A stretch of DNA of 64,000 nt from JBHOQS01 sp042408875 (GTDB taxonomy: Bacteria > Chloroflexota > UBA11872 > JBHOQS01), in NCBI GenBank assembly GCA_042408875.1, contig JBHOQS010000027.1, forward strand, positions 310,001 to 374,000, in the 5' to 3' direction. Shown in pieces: positions 40,155 through 49,037 of the stretch (position 1 is the stretch's first letter; the number at the start of each line of letters is the position of its first letter). A program made the translations under genes and the position numbers. Below the pieces are notes generated by a model that saw nothing but the letters and a program-made list of their open reading frames with translations, did no database searches and was not told the DNA's origin.

Positions 40155-40207
40155 CGAACCTGATCTCCCCCTGGGCTTCGGCTCCAGCACGTCACTGGCG
40201 ATGAGAG

Positions 40208-40241
40208 CCTGCGTGCCTTACTCGGGCACGCAGGTTTCCTT
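40208..40241 (+). terminator. Intrinsic terminator after the small membrane protein
   Basis: CCTGCGTGCC (40208-40217) pairs exactly with GGCACGCAGG (40225-40234) around seven bases, followed by TTTCCTT. Confidence 0.7.
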
Positions 40242-40401
40242 ACGTCGCGCTGCTCTCTTCCCTACCCAGGCAGAGGACCGCGCCTGCTCCGGGCAGGACG
40301 CCTGGACGTTCTTTCGCTTTGCCACCCCTGGCGGACCTCCACTGCCGAGCAAGGAAGGGCGATAATAGGAAAGCTAGCCTCGCAGGAGGGAGATCAGAAC
40401 C

Positions 40402-40740
40402 ATGCCGACGGAGCCAACGGAGCTCGTGGGCACGCGGCTGATCCTCGACAACGACCGCGTGCGTGTGTGGGAGCTGTCGCTCGCCCCCGGCGAGTCACTA
40501 GAGAAGCACAGCCATCGGTTGGATTATGTCTACATCGTCGAGTCCGGCGGGCTGATCCGCTTCTCCGATCCGGACGATCCGTCTAACTACCGCGACGTGC
40601 AGTTCCGCGATGGCGAGGTCGTATTCGTGCCGGTCGGCCCGGGTGGGAAGGTAGACAACCGCCTGACCAACATCGGCACGAAGCACCACCGCAACTACGT
40701 CATTGAGCTCAAGCCAGCAGCGCAGGAACGCCGCATCTGA
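40402..40740 (+). CDS. Cupin-fold protein
   Basis: 112 residues, ATG preceded by AGGAGGGAG. It is a single cupin barrel: Leu-Ala-Pro-Gly-Glu-Ser-Leu-Glu-Lys-His-Ser-His near residue 27 supplies His ligands, and Asp-Gly-Glu-Val-Val-Phe-Val-Pro near residue 70 is the second motif. Likely a metal-binding sensor or small enzyme. It stands about 120 bases ahead of the sugar-acid dehydratase gene and may be linked to it. Confidence 0.85.
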   Translation: MPTEPTELVGTRLILDNDRVRVWELSLAPGESLEKHSHRLDYVYIVESGGLIRFSDPDDPSNYRDVQFRDGEVVFVPVGPGGKVDNRLTNIGTKHHRNYVIELKPAAQERRI

Positions 40741-40859
40741 CAGGTCCGAGAGGCAGGCGCCGCTCGCTGCTACGCCTTGACAGCGCCGCGTCCGTGGGGG
40801 ACACTGCGGAAGCCGCAGGCTGCGCGGCACAGCATCGCACGCTCGGGGAGAGACGCGCC

Positions 40860-42041
40860 GTGAAGATCGCCAGCATTCGCACTGCCGTGATTGACCTCAC
40901 CCCTCATCCGAAGACGCCGCCCCGTGTGCCCCGCCAACAGGTAGACGGCTTCGTCAGCCCGATGGCGCGCTACCCGCAGTTCCGCCGGGCGGACTGGGCG
41001 ACCGGCTGGCGGCGGGTCGCCTGCGTCGTCACCGCCGAGGACGGGACCTGGGGCCTGGGGCTCACGGTACACAGCGCCCCTGTCGAGCGGATCATCACCA
41101 CGCACTTTGCACCCGTGCTCGTCGGGCAGGACTGCATGGCCACGGAGAAGCTGTGGGACCTGATGCGGCGCATCTCCGCGCCGTATGGGACCGCCGGGCT
41201 GGCCAGCTATGCCATCAGCGCGGTCGATAACGCCCTGTGGGACCTCAAGGGCAAGCTGCTGCGCCGCCCCGTCTATGAGCTCCTGGGCGGTCCGCAGAAG
41301 GAGCGCATCCCGTGCTATGCCAGTAACACCGACATCAGCTACGGCACCGAGCACAGCCTGGCCTGGTTCCTGGAGCTGGGCTTCAAAGCCGTCAAGATCT
41401 TCCTCCGCCACGGCCCGGAGTCCGGCATCGAGGGGATCCGCCGCGATGAAGAGCTGGTCGCTCGCGCCCGTGAGCAGGTCGGTGACGACGTTGAGCTCAT
41501 GGTGGATGCCTGGATGTCTCTGCACGTGGAGTACACCGTCCGGCTGATGGAGGCGCTGCGGCCGTACCGAATCAAATGGTTGGAAGACTACCTGCTGCCG
41601 GAGGACCTGGAGGGCTACATGAAGGTGCGGCAGCGCCTGCCTTGGGCGACGCTTGCGACCGGCGAGCACTGGTACACGATCCATCCGTTTGCCCTGGCGG
41701 CAAGCCAGGGGCTGGTGGATATTCTGCAGCCGGACGTGGCCTGGGTGGGTGGTATCACCGCGGTGGTGCGCATCTGTCATATTGCTGAGGCTCACGGCCT
41801 GACGGTGATCACCCATGGCGGCATGAACTACCCGTACGGCCAGCACCTGGCGTACGCTATGCCGGCGATTCCGATGGGCGAGCGATCGGAGGGCGTGGCC
41901 CCGCCGGGCGTGCCGCTGGAGGAGATGGTAGCCTTGCCGGGAACTGCGGTGATCAAGAATGGCTACGTCGTGCCGAGCAACGCGCCTGGCTTCGGCATCG
42001 AAGTAACGCTGGACTGGCTGGAGCAGCGCGCGGTGGGATAG
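40860..42041 (+). CDS. Enolase-superfamily dehydratase, L-rhamnonate-dehydratase-like
   Basis: 393 residues from GTG 40860, preceded by GGGGAGA. Metal and catalytic segments are Leu-Met-Val-Asp-Ala-Trp-Met (metal Asp near 217), Trp-Leu-Glu-Asp-Tyr-Leu near 243, Thr-Gly-Glu-His-Trp-Tyr near 269 and Thr-His-Gly-Gly-Met-Asn near 319, the catalytic-base His region. The order and the Glu-His-Trp-Tyr motif match rhamnonate dehydratases, which convert a six-carbon aldonic acid to its 2-keto-3-deoxy form. Related acids remain possible. Neighbouring cupin, sulfatase and Gfo/Idh/MocA genes support a sugar-catabolic setting. Confidence 0.85.
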   Translation: MKIASIRTAVIDLTPHPKTPPRVPRQQVDGFVSPMARYPQFRRADWATGWRRVACVVTAEDGTWGLGLTVHSAPVERIITTHFAPVLVGQDCMATEKLWDLMRRISAPYGTAGLASYAISAVDNALWDLKGKLLRRPVYELLGGPQKERIPCYASNTDISYGTEHSLAWFLELGFKAVKIFLRHGPESGIEGIRRDEELVARAREQVGDDVELMVDAWMSLHVEYTVRLMEALRPYRIKWLEDYLLPEDLEGYMKVRQRLPWATLATGEHWYTIHPFALAASQGLVDILQPDVAWVGGITAVVRICHIAEAHGLTVITHGGMNYPYGQHLAYAMPAIPMGERSEGVAPPGVPLEEMVALPGTAVIKNGYVVPSNAPGFGIEVTLDWLEQRAVG

Positions 42042-42120
42042 GCCTTCCAACAGGGCGCAGGCGGTGCTGCGCCGTGCTGCCTGTGGCTGTGCCGTGGAGA
42101 TGTGTCGTGGAGAGGAAGCC

Positions 42121-42519
42121 ATGGTTGAGCGTGAGGCCTGGGAATACCTGCGCATCTCGGCAACGTATCATGCCGGCGCAACTGATGCAGACACTTACTG
42201 GGAATACGATGCCGGCGGGAAGGTCTATCGACAGAGCGCAGACCTCAACATCGAAACGCTGGCCAACCGCTTCGGCGCCGAAGGCTGGGAGCTGGTGCAC
42301 ATCGACCGGAACCTGGAGATCTGGACGGTGTACCCGCAGGCTGCCCAGCCCAGTGGGCCGGGCCTGCCGGATGTGACCCGCTTCCTCGGCGGCCCGATCG
42401 GCGCTGTTGCCGCCGCAGCCGCCGCCCAGCCAAAGCAGGCGGCGCCACCGGCCGGGCCGGTCATCCGTGGCGGCACCACCCGTATCGACTACTGGTTCCG
42501 GCGACGGAAGACACGCTGA
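42121..42519 (+). CDS. DUF4177-like protein with Ala/Pro-rich tail
   Basis: 132 residues from ATG 42121, with AGAGGAAG upstream. The core Asn-Arg-Phe-Gly-Ala-Glu-Gly-Trp-Glu-Leu-Val-His-Ile is the hallmark of small DUF4177-type beta-alpha proteins. A low-complexity Ala/Gln/Pro linker (about 85-115) leads to an aromatic, basic end (Tyr-Trp-Phe-Arg-Arg-Arg-Lys). No function is known. It lies between the dehydratase and the sulfatase in one direction with short gaps. Confidence 0.65.
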   Translation: MVEREAWEYLRISATYHAGATDADTYWEYDAGGKVYRQSADLNIETLANRFGAEGWELVHIDRNLEIWTVYPQAAQPSGPGLPDVTRFLGGPIGAVAAAAAAQPKQAAPPAGPVIRGGTTRIDYWFRRRKTR

Positions 42520-42548
42520 AGGCAAGGCGAGGAGGAGCTGTCCGAAAA

Positions 42549-43973
42549 ATGAGTGCCAGCCGTCTGCGTAACGTACTGATTCTCATGTCCGACGAGCACT
42601 CCCCGCATGCGACCGGATACGAAGGCAACGGCATCGTACGCACGCCGGCGCTGGATCGCCTCGCCGCGCGCGGCGTCTGGTTCCGCAATGCCTACTGCCA
42701 GTCGCCCCTGTGCGTGCCGTCGCGCATGGCGCATCTGGCCTCACGGCACCTGCATCGCATCAATGTCTGGAGCAACGGGGACGCGCTGGACTCAGCGGTG
42801 CCGACGATTCCGGCGTACTTTCGCGAGCACGGCTACTTCTGCGCCAGCACCGGCAAGATGCATTTCGTAGGGCCGGATCAGATGCATGGCTTCGAGCTTC
42901 GGCCCTACGGGGACCACACGCACCCGCTGCGGGACGCCGGGCGCGGACCTGACCCATACGATCCCAAACGCGTGCGCGGCGCCGGCCCGCGGGACGAGTG
43001 CGCCCACTGCCGGCGCGACGAGCGCGTCACCGAGATCGGCCTGGACCTGCTGCGCGGCTGGCACGCCGGCCAGTATGGCAGCGGGCGCGAGCGGCGCCCG
43101 TTCCTGCTCTGGATCTCCTGGTTACGCCCCCACTTTCCCTTCTGGCCGCCATCGCGCCACTGGCAGATGTACGATCCTGCCACGGTCGATCTGCCGCCGC
43201 GCGACGATCTCACGGACAAGCCGGCGCGCCTGGCCTGCTGGCGCCGCCACTGGGGGCTGGAAAACCTTACCGAGGAAGAATCCCGCCGCGCCCGCGCGGC
43301 GTACTATGCCCTGGTCTCGTTTGTCGATGAGCAAGTGGCGGCCGTGCTCGAGACGTTGCGGCAGCTCGGCCTGGAAGAAGACACCCTGGTGATCTACTGC
43401 ACCGATCACGGCGAGATGGCTGGCGAGCACGGCATGTGGTATAAGAGCCTCTTCTTCGAGGCCGCCGCACGCACGCCGCTCATCTTCTCGTGGCCTGGCC
43501 AGCTCCCCCAGGGCCGGATGGTTCCGCAGGTGGTCGAGCTGAACGATATGTTCCCCACTATCGCTGCCGCTTGCGGGCTGCCGGTGCCTCAGGACATCGA
43601 TGGCGCCAATCTCTGGCCGCTCCTGACCAGCGAGCGGGAGGACTGGCGCGACGAAGCGCTCAGCGAGTTCGCCACGCAGGGAGCGCCCTCGCCGGCAGTG
43701 ATGCTGCGCACCGGACGCTGGAAGTACGTCCACTATGGCTGGCCAGATGCCCCGGTTCCTGAGGACGAGGAACTCTACGATCTTGCTGCCGACCCCTACG
43801 AGCTACGCAACCTGGCGCGCGATCCGGCGACGGACGACCTGCGTCGGCAGTTCCGCGCGCGGGTGCAGCAGCGCTGGCATCTTCCAGAACCATGGCGACA
43901 GGCCCTCGCCGAGCGCCTGGCTCGCAGTCGGGGCACCGGCTTCTCCTATGAAGGCCCCAACCGGGCAGGGTGA
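42549..43973 (+). CDS. Sulfatase with Cys formylglycine site
   Basis: 474 residues. The signature Cys55-Val-Pro-Ser-Arg59 is the substrate for a formylglycine-generating enzyme. Metal ligands are Ser-Asp-Glu-His near 14-17 and Thr-Asp-His-Gly-Glu-Met near 283. There is no signal peptide, so it acts in the cytoplasm, as choline-sulfatase-like and some sugar-sulfatases do. The C-terminal Gly-Arg-Trp-Lys-Tyr-Val-His-Tyr is a conserved feature. It starts 29 bases after the DUF4177-like gene, and substrate is probably a sulfated sugar or alcohol (inference). Confidence 0.92.
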   Translation: MSASRLRNVLILMSDEHSPHATGYEGNGIVRTPALDRLAARGVWFRNAYCQSPLCVPSRMAHLASRHLHRINVWSNGDALDSAVPTIPAYFREHGYFCASTGKMHFVGPDQMHGFELRPYGDHTHPLRDAGRGPDPYDPKRVRGAGPRDECAHCRRDERVTEIGLDLLRGWHAGQYGSGRERRPFLLWISWLRPHFPFWPPSRHWQMYDPATVDLPPRDDLTDKPARLACWRRHWGLENLTEEESRRARAAYYALVSFVDEQVAAVLETLRQLGLEEDTLVIYCTDHGEMAGEHGMWYKSLFFEAAARTPLIFSWPGQLPQGRMVPQVVELNDMFPTIAAACGLPVPQDIDGANLWPLLTSEREDWRDEALSEFATQGAPSPAVMLRTGRWKYVHYGWPDAPVPEDEELYDLAADPYELRNLARDPATDDLRRQFRARVQQRWHLPEPWRQALAERLARSRGTGFSYEGPNRAG

Positions 43974-43989
43974 GCGGTGGGAGGAAGGG

Positions 43990-44156
43990 GAGGGAGAGGG
44001 AGACGGGCCCCTCCCCCGTGTCGGGGAGGGGAGTAGAATACCTGGACAGTGCCCGAAGCGCCCGGCGGCGCTCGCACCGGTGCCAGGAGGGGGAGGACGA
44101 GATACCGCCAGGCTCCCCTCTCCCGCAGCGCGGGAGAGGGGGCCGGGGGTGAGGGC
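43990..44156. repeat. REP-like palindromic repeats between convergent genes
   Basis: Two GC-rich palindromic units occur here: one built on CCCCTCCCCC and GGGGAGGGG (about 44010-44035), and one CCCCTCTCCCGCAGCGCGGGAGAGGGG (about 44118-44145) followed by GCCGGGGGTGAGGGCC. This style of palindrome is common as dispersed REP-like elements in many genomes. It would also terminate the two converging transcripts. Confidence 0.6.
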
Positions 44157-45167
44157 CTACTTCCACGCCCCTAGCTCGATGACCCGGTTCGTCTCGGCGG
44201 ACTCGGTGGCGGCCAGGCTCACTGCCAGCGTCTTTACCGCCTCGCGGTACGGGGTGCGTACGCCAGCGCGGTCGCCGGTGCGCACGGCGGTGATGAAGGC
44301 GCGGTCCGCGTAGATGTGCACAGTGGTGTCCGGTTCGAGGGGCGGCAGTGGCACTTCCTGGACCTCGCGGTCCTTCTGGATGGTCAGGCGGCGCTGGTTG
44401 AACTCGATGATGCCCTTGTCGGTCCATAGCTCCACGCCGGAGACGTGGTCCACCGGCACCAGCCAGCAGTTCGAGATCGTGCCCACCGCGCCGTTCTCGA
44501 ACTCGACCGTGGCGGTACCGACATCCCAGGCGGTGAAGCTCGGGTTGGGCTGGGTCAGCCGGTTAGCAAAGCGGGCATAGACCCGCTTTATGTCGCCTAC
44601 GAGCCAGCGCGCCATGTCGATAATATGGGTCGTCTGCTCGACCATCTGGCCGCCGGACTTCTCCTTGATGGTGAGCCAGTGGCCGGGCCGGCTGGGCGGC
44701 CGGGTCTTGTAGTACCCATACAGCAGCCCGACCACGGCGTCGGCGAGCACTTCTTTGGTCTTCTCGCCGGCCGGGGCGTAGCGCCACTGGTAGCCCACGA
44801 AGCCGAGCACACCGCTCTCGTCGAGCGCCCGCTCGATGCGGCGGGCTACCTCCATGGTCAGCGCCACGGGCTTCTCCACATAGAACGGCAGCCGCGCCTC
44901 GATGGCGGCCAGTTCAATCTCCCCATGGGCGAAGGGCGGTACCATGATGTAGAGGGCATCAACGCCGCCATCGTCGATCAGCTTGCGAAAGTCGGTGTAG
45001 GTGCGCGCCTGGTAGCCGAAGCGCTGCGCCGCAGCCTCGGCCGCGCCGGGCACGACGTCGCACAACGCTACGACCTCGGCCTCAGGGATCTTCGCCAGGT
45101 TCCGGAAATGTGCGTTCGCAATGCCGCCGGTGCCGATCACGCCCAGGCGGACCCGGTCACGTAGCAT
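44157..45167 (-). CDS. Gfo/Idh/MocA-family oxidoreductase
   Basis: 336 residues from ATG 45167, directly behind AGGAGGAG. The Rossmann start Gly-Val-Ile-Gly-Thr-Gly-Gly-Ile-Ala near residue 9 binds NAD(P). Glu-Lys-Pro near residue 97 is the family's catalytic-Lys motif, and a C-terminal substrate domain carries His in Thr-Thr-His-Ile-Ile-Asp near 183. Such enzymes oxidise sugars, inositols or their derivatives. Convergent with the sulfatase across the REP-like repeats. Substrate unknown. Confidence 0.92.
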   Translation of the reverse strand: MLRDRVRLGVIGTGGIANAHFRNLAKIPEAEVVALCDVVPGAAEAAAQRFGYQARTYTDFRKLIDDGGVDALYIMVPPFAHGEIELAAIEARLPFYVEKPVALTMEVARRIERALDESGVLGFVGYQWRYAPAGEKTKEVLADAVVGLLYGYYKTRPPSRPGHWLTIKEKSGGQMVEQTTHIIDMARWLVGDIKRVYARFANRLTQPNPSFTAWDVGTATVEFENGAVGTISNCWLVPVDHVSGVELWTDKGIIEFNQRRLTIQKDREVQEVPLPPLEPDTTVHIYADRAFITAVRTGDRAGVRTPYREAVKTLAVSLAATESAETNRVIELGAWK

Positions 45168-45225
45168 ACGCTCCTCCTGATGTCCCCGCACCTCGCCGGA
45201 GCGCTCCGGCCGCGTCGGGGCAGAC

Positions 45226-46164
45226 TCACGACTCCAGGTAGAGATAGTACATGGTGAAGCGCTGCTGCAACCCGAACAAGTCGGCCAGCGTGAACCGTGG
45301 CGCCGGGCGCAGCAGCGCTCCGAAGAGGGCGGCGAGTGGCGAGGCGCGGCGCGTGTCGATCACGCGCGGCTCGCCTTTGATCCCGGCGAGCTCGGCCGCG
45401 ACCTGGACCGCGCGACGAAGGTCCCCGAACTCGTCGACCAGGCCGAGCTGCCGGGCCTGCAGGCCGGTGTAGATGCGTCCGTCACCGATCTCGCGCACCC
45501 GCGCCGGGTCGAGCCGGCGGCCCTCCGCGATCACCTGCACGAACTGCTCGTAGGCCTCGTCGATCATACGCTGGAAGATGGCGCGCTCCTCGTCGGTGAG
45601 GGGGCGAAAGGGGCTGCCCTCGTCTTTGAACGGGCCGCTCTTGACCACCTGCACCTGGATGCCCAGCGTGCTCAGGAGCTCCTGTACATTGGGGATAATA
45701 CCGATTACGCCGATGCTGCCGGTCGTGGTGGCCGGGTTCGCCAGGATGCGGTCGGCCGGGGCCGCGATATAGTAGCCCCCTGAGGCGGCCAGGCTGCCCA
45801 TGGAGACCACGACCTTCTTACCGACCTCGCGCGTGCGCTTGATCTCCTGGGCGATCTCGTCTGAGGCGACGACCTCTCCACCGGGGCTCTCTACCCGCAG
45901 CACGATAGCTTTGACCGCCGGATCGCGTTGCAGCGCTCGAAGCTGCCGCGTGATCTGCCCGGCGTAGGCGCCGCCCCCACCGAGCAGACCATCCGGCGGC
46001 TCACCAGGCATGATCTGGCCCTCGACACGGACGATGGCCACGGCGGGCCGTCGTAACAGCGCGTCGGCGCCGAGCACCGCCAGCGCAGCAGACGTCACGC
46101 ACAGCCCGCCGAGCCCGAGCACTACCGCGGCAACAACGATCCAGATCCAGCGCTTTGCCCTCAT
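45226..46164 (-). CDS. sppA: Signal peptide peptidase SppA, short form
   Basis: 312 residues. One N-terminal membrane anchor (residues 7-32) is followed by a Clp-like S49 protease domain. The nucleophile is Ser128 in Ser-Leu-Ala-Ala-Ser-Gly-Gly-Tyr-Tyr and the general base Lys180 in Ser-Gly-Pro-Phe-Lys-Asp. It matches the short (about 300-residue) SppA form that oligomerises and degrades cleaved signal peptides in the membrane. It lies 58 bases upstream of the Gfo/Idh/MocA gene in the same direction. Confidence 0.95.
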   Translation of the reverse strand: MRAKRWIWIVVAAVVLGLGGLCVTSAALAVLGADALLRRPAVAIVRVEGQIMPGEPPDGLLGGGGAYAGQITRQLRALQRDPAVKAIVLRVESPGGEVVASDEIAQEIKRTREVGKKVVVSMGSLAASGGYYIAAPADRILANPATTTGSIGVIGIIPNVQELLSTLGIQVQVVKSGPFKDEGSPFRPLTDEERAIFQRMIDEAYEQFVQVIAEGRRLDPARVREIGDGRIYTGLQARQLGLVDEFGDLRRAVQVAAELAGIKGEPRVIDTRRASPLAALFGALLRPAPRFTLADLFGLQQRFTMYYLYLES

Positions 46165-46193
46165 GCCAGCTGCGCGCTCTCATTCGCGGCCCT

Positions 46194-47480
46194 TTAGCCT
46201 CGCAGGGCATCGCGGCGGCGCCAGAGCTTGTGCGCCGCTTCAATAATCGCATCCATGTCCGCGCGCGTTCCCAGCAGGATGTGCTGCGGGAACCAGAAGC
46301 CTTCCTCGTAGCAGGCGCGCTCCGCCACCGGACAGGTGCCACGCTTGCTCTCAGGGCTTGGGTGCGGCCGCCCCGCAGCGAGCCAGCCGTCGTAGCTTTG
46401 CCGTCCTCCAGCAGCGATGGCCTCCAGGCGGGCGGTCTCGCGCAGGATCACTGGCAGGTGGTGCAGCGGCGTGGTATAGCCGGCCGAGACCGGGATACCT
46501 TCCGCTCGCCATGCCTGCAAGAACTGCTCCCGCGGGATGCTGTCCCATGCAGCTGCGTCGTAGCGACCGATGAACAGGTGCCAGGCATGGGTGGTGACAC
46601 GAGGGTCGCGCCGGAGCGGGCGCAGGCCGGGCACCTGGCTCAGGCCGGCGGCCAGGTAGGCAGCGTTCTCCTCGCGGCGGGCGAGCTGCTCCGGCAGACG
46701 CTCCATCTGGGACAGCAGGAGCGCGCTCTGGAACTCGGTGAGGCGATAGTTCCAGCCCAGGATCTCATGCTGATACCAGGCACCTTGGCGAATGCGGCCC
46801 ACGTTGGCGAGCGACCAGGCCAGATCGTAGAGCTCTTCGTTGTTCGTCAAAACAATGCCGCCCTCGCCCGCGGTCAGGTTCTTGCTGGATTGGAAGCTGA
46901 ACGTGCCCAGGTCACCCAGCGCCCCCACGCGGCGACCGTTCCACGCCGCGCCGTGCGCCTGCGCGGCGTCCTCGATCACTCTAAGGCCATGCCGCCGCGC
47001 CGTGTCGAGCACGCCGTCCATGTCAGCGGGGCCGCCGCCGATGTGCACGGCGATGATGGCGCGGGTGCGCGGCGTGATGCGCTGCTCAATGCTCCGCGGA
47101 TCGATTTGGTAGGTTTCCGGATCGATGTCAGCGAAGACGGGGATGGCATCGACCATGAGGCAGGCGCTGGCTGTGGCGATGAACGTGTAGGGCGGGACAA
47201 TCACCTCGTCGCCGAAGCCGACCCCTGCCGCACGCAACGCGACCTCCAGCGCGGCGGTGCCATTCGCCACCGTGACAGCGTACTTCGCTTGGTGGAACTC
47301 GGCGAAGCGCTGCTCGAATTCATGCGCTTTGCTCCCGGCATGTGAGCCCCACTTGCCGGAGCGCAACGTACTAATAAGCGCCTGCTCGTCGTGTTCAGAG
47401 ATGATGGGCCAGCCGTGAAACCCGCCACGGCGCACCGGCTCTCCCCCTTCGATTGCCAGCTTCTCCGTCTGGGTGACCAT
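46194..47480 (-). CDS. DegT/DnrJ/EryC1-family PLP aminotransferase
   Basis: 428 residues from ATG 47480, about eleven bases after GGGAGGAG. Asn-Gly-Thr-Ala-Ala-Leu near 73, Pro-Pro-Tyr-Thr-Phe-Ile near 96, Glu-Asp-Ala-Ala-Gln-Ala-His near 170 and the PLP Lys200 in Phe-Gln-Ser-Ser-Lys-Asn mark the family. These enzymes aminate nucleotide-linked or free keto-sugars (or keto-inositols). Relatives of this length include glutamine:scyllo-inosose-type enzymes, so an inositol or sugar acceptor is possible. It ends 29 bases before the sppA start. Confidence 0.9.
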   Translation of the reverse strand: MVTQTEKLAIEGGEPVRRGGFHGWPIISEHDEQALISTLRSGKWGSHAGSKAHEFEQRFAEFHQAKYAVTVANGTAALEVALRAAGVGFGDEVIVPPYTFIATASACLMVDAIPVFADIDPETYQIDPRSIEQRITPRTRAIIAVHIGGGPADMDGVLDTARRHGLRVIEDAAQAHGAAWNGRRVGALGDLGTFSFQSSKNLTAGEGGIVLTNNEELYDLAWSLANVGRIRQGAWYQHEILGWNYRLTEFQSALLLSQMERLPEQLARREENAAYLAAGLSQVPGLRPLRRDPRVTTHAWHLFIGRYDAAAWDSIPREQFLQAWRAEGIPVSAGYTTPLHHLPVILRETARLEAIAAGGRQSYDGWLAAGRPHPSPESKRGTCPVAERACYEEGFWFPQHILLGTRADMDAIIEAAHKLWRRRDALRG

Positions 47481-47611
47481 TGCTCTTCTGCTCCTCCCTG
47501 CGGGATATGCCGGCTCTGACATATCCCGGCGAAGCTACGGTACAGCCTCAGCAGGCGATTACGTCCGCCGGCGCGAGCATGGTAGCGCAACCTAACCAAA
47601 GACTCAAACGA

Positions 47612-47682
47612 GTAGAGCCGGGGGAGCGGCCCCCTCCCCTCTTAGGGGAAGGGCCGAGGGAGGGGTCTCCCTCTTCGCACCC
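47612..47682. repeat. REP-like GC palindrome
   Basis: CCCCCTCCCCTCTTAGGGGAAGGG and GAGGGAGGGG-type arms form interleaved hairpins between the GT39-like gene stop and the aminotransferase start. It is similar in style to 43990-44156 and may end the upstream transcript. Confidence 0.5.
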
Positions 47683-49026
47683 TCAGTACGGCGGCAGGCC
47701 GAGGAACCAGCGTGCCCCCAGGAGGTTGGCTGCAACAGATAGGGCCAGCAGGAAAATAAAGGCACTGTGCCAGAGCGGGTGGAGCGGTCGATGCAGGCCC
47801 ATTGCCAGCAGCACGAGCAGGAACGGGAGAACGTCCAGGGCGAACCGGTAGCCAAACTGATACCAGCCGGTGTTGTAGTACAACAGGTTTGGCAGCGCAA
47901 CAGCCAGCGTACTCAACCATGCCGCGCCGTACACCCAGAAACCATCCCGCGGGGGTGGACGCAGGCAGAACAGCAGCACGGGGGACACGGCCCAGATCCC
48001 GGTGCCCCACGGATCGAACCGCACCGGAAAGGGAATCCTTCGCTCGCGCTCAGGCGTGACCAGCATCCCGAGGAGGCGCGGCGGATCACCGGCAGCGGCC
48101 TGCCAGATTGCCACGCTGCGCATGTCCAGCAGCGGCGGCTGCACGAGAAAGGCGGCGATGTTGCGCGGCACGAAATGGGGGCTGAAGAGCCCGTGGGCGC
48201 GCAGTCCGGGTTCGAGCTGAGGGGCAACGCGCATCCTCTCGTACCCAAAATCGAGGGGGTTGCCGAAGCGCATCACATTCAGGGTAAGCAGCAGCGCGGT
48301 CGCTGCCACGGGAGGTATGCTGAACTGAAGGACCTGCCATGCCAGATGCCTTGGGCTCCGGCTGCGGCGGAGGGCCAGCATCATCCAGAAGAGCGCTCCG
48401 AAGGCGACCGGCGTACGGGCTAGGAATGCCGCGGCCAGTGCTGCCCCAGCGAGCAACGGCCGGCCGCGGCCGGCACATTCGAGCAGGTACAGCAACAGGA
48501 AAGTGACGGCCACAATATGAGCGGTGAACCACACCCGTCCCATCAGCGATGCATAAAAATGCACCGTGCCAAAGGCTAACGTAGCTGCCACCGCCAGGGC
48601 TTCCGGCCGGCCCAGGGCCAGCCCGCAGCCGGCAAAGCCGGGGCGGCTAAGCCGGCGCATCAGGACGTAGGCCAGCGCCGTGTTGCACGCGCCAAGGAGG
48701 AGGGTGAAGAGGGCATCGTTGAAACGTGTGCCGACCACCGCGACGAATGGCAGCATCAGGAACGCGGGCATCGGCGGGAACGAGACGTAGGAACGCCCGG
48801 CGAATGGAGTAATATCGCCGAGGCTCGCCGCGCGCACTGGATCCACCCACAGGCGACCGTGCAGCAGGGCATCGGCCAACATGACGAAGTGTGGCGCGCC
48901 GGACTGCCGGCGTGCTGCCGGGCCGCTCACCAGAAGGTATACGAGCTCCGTAAGCGCGACCAGCAGGCCCGCGATGGCGACATCTCGAAGAAGCGCACGC
49001 CGAACTGCGGCAGTCACAGCGGACAT
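47683..49026 (-). CDS. GT39-like polytopic membrane protein
   Basis: 447 residues from ATG 49026, which removes a non-hydrophobic upstream stretch. About ten hydrophobic helices. The first large loop has a Tyr-Val-Ser-Phe-Pro-Pro-Met-Pro pattern typical of GT-C mannosyltransferase-like proteins (DUF-type relatives of GT39), and the last loop has Tyr-Asn-Thr-Gly-Trp-Tyr-Gln-Phe-Gly-Tyr-Arg-Phe. Probably adds a sugar from a lipid carrier at the outer face. It starts 11 bases after ctaG stops. Confidence 0.7.
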   Translation of the reverse strand: MSAVTAAVRRALLRDVAIAGLLVALTELVYLLVSGPAARRQSGAPHFVMLADALLHGRLWVDPVRAASLGDITPFAGRSYVSFPPMPAFLMLPFVAVVGTRFNDALFTLLLGACNTALAYVLMRRLSRPGFAGCGLALGRPEALAVAATLAFGTVHFYASLMGRVWFTAHIVAVTFLLLYLLECAGRGRPLLAGAALAAAFLARTPVAFGALFWMMLALRRSRSPRHLAWQVLQFSIPPVAATALLLTLNVMRFGNPLDFGYERMRVAPQLEPGLRAHGLFSPHFVPRNIAAFLVQPPLLDMRSVAIWQAAAGDPPRLLGMLVTPERERRIPFPVRFDPWGTGIWAVSPVLLFCLRPPPRDGFWVYGAAWLSTLAVALPNLLYYNTGWYQFGYRFALDVLPFLLVLLAMGLHRPLHPLWHSAFIFLLALSVAANLLGARWFLGLPPY

Positions 49027-49037
49027 CGCCCCGGAGG

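Noticed and set aside
42549..43973. Secreted sulfatase
   Set aside because: No signal peptide precedes the metal-binding start, so a cytoplasmic location is more likely.
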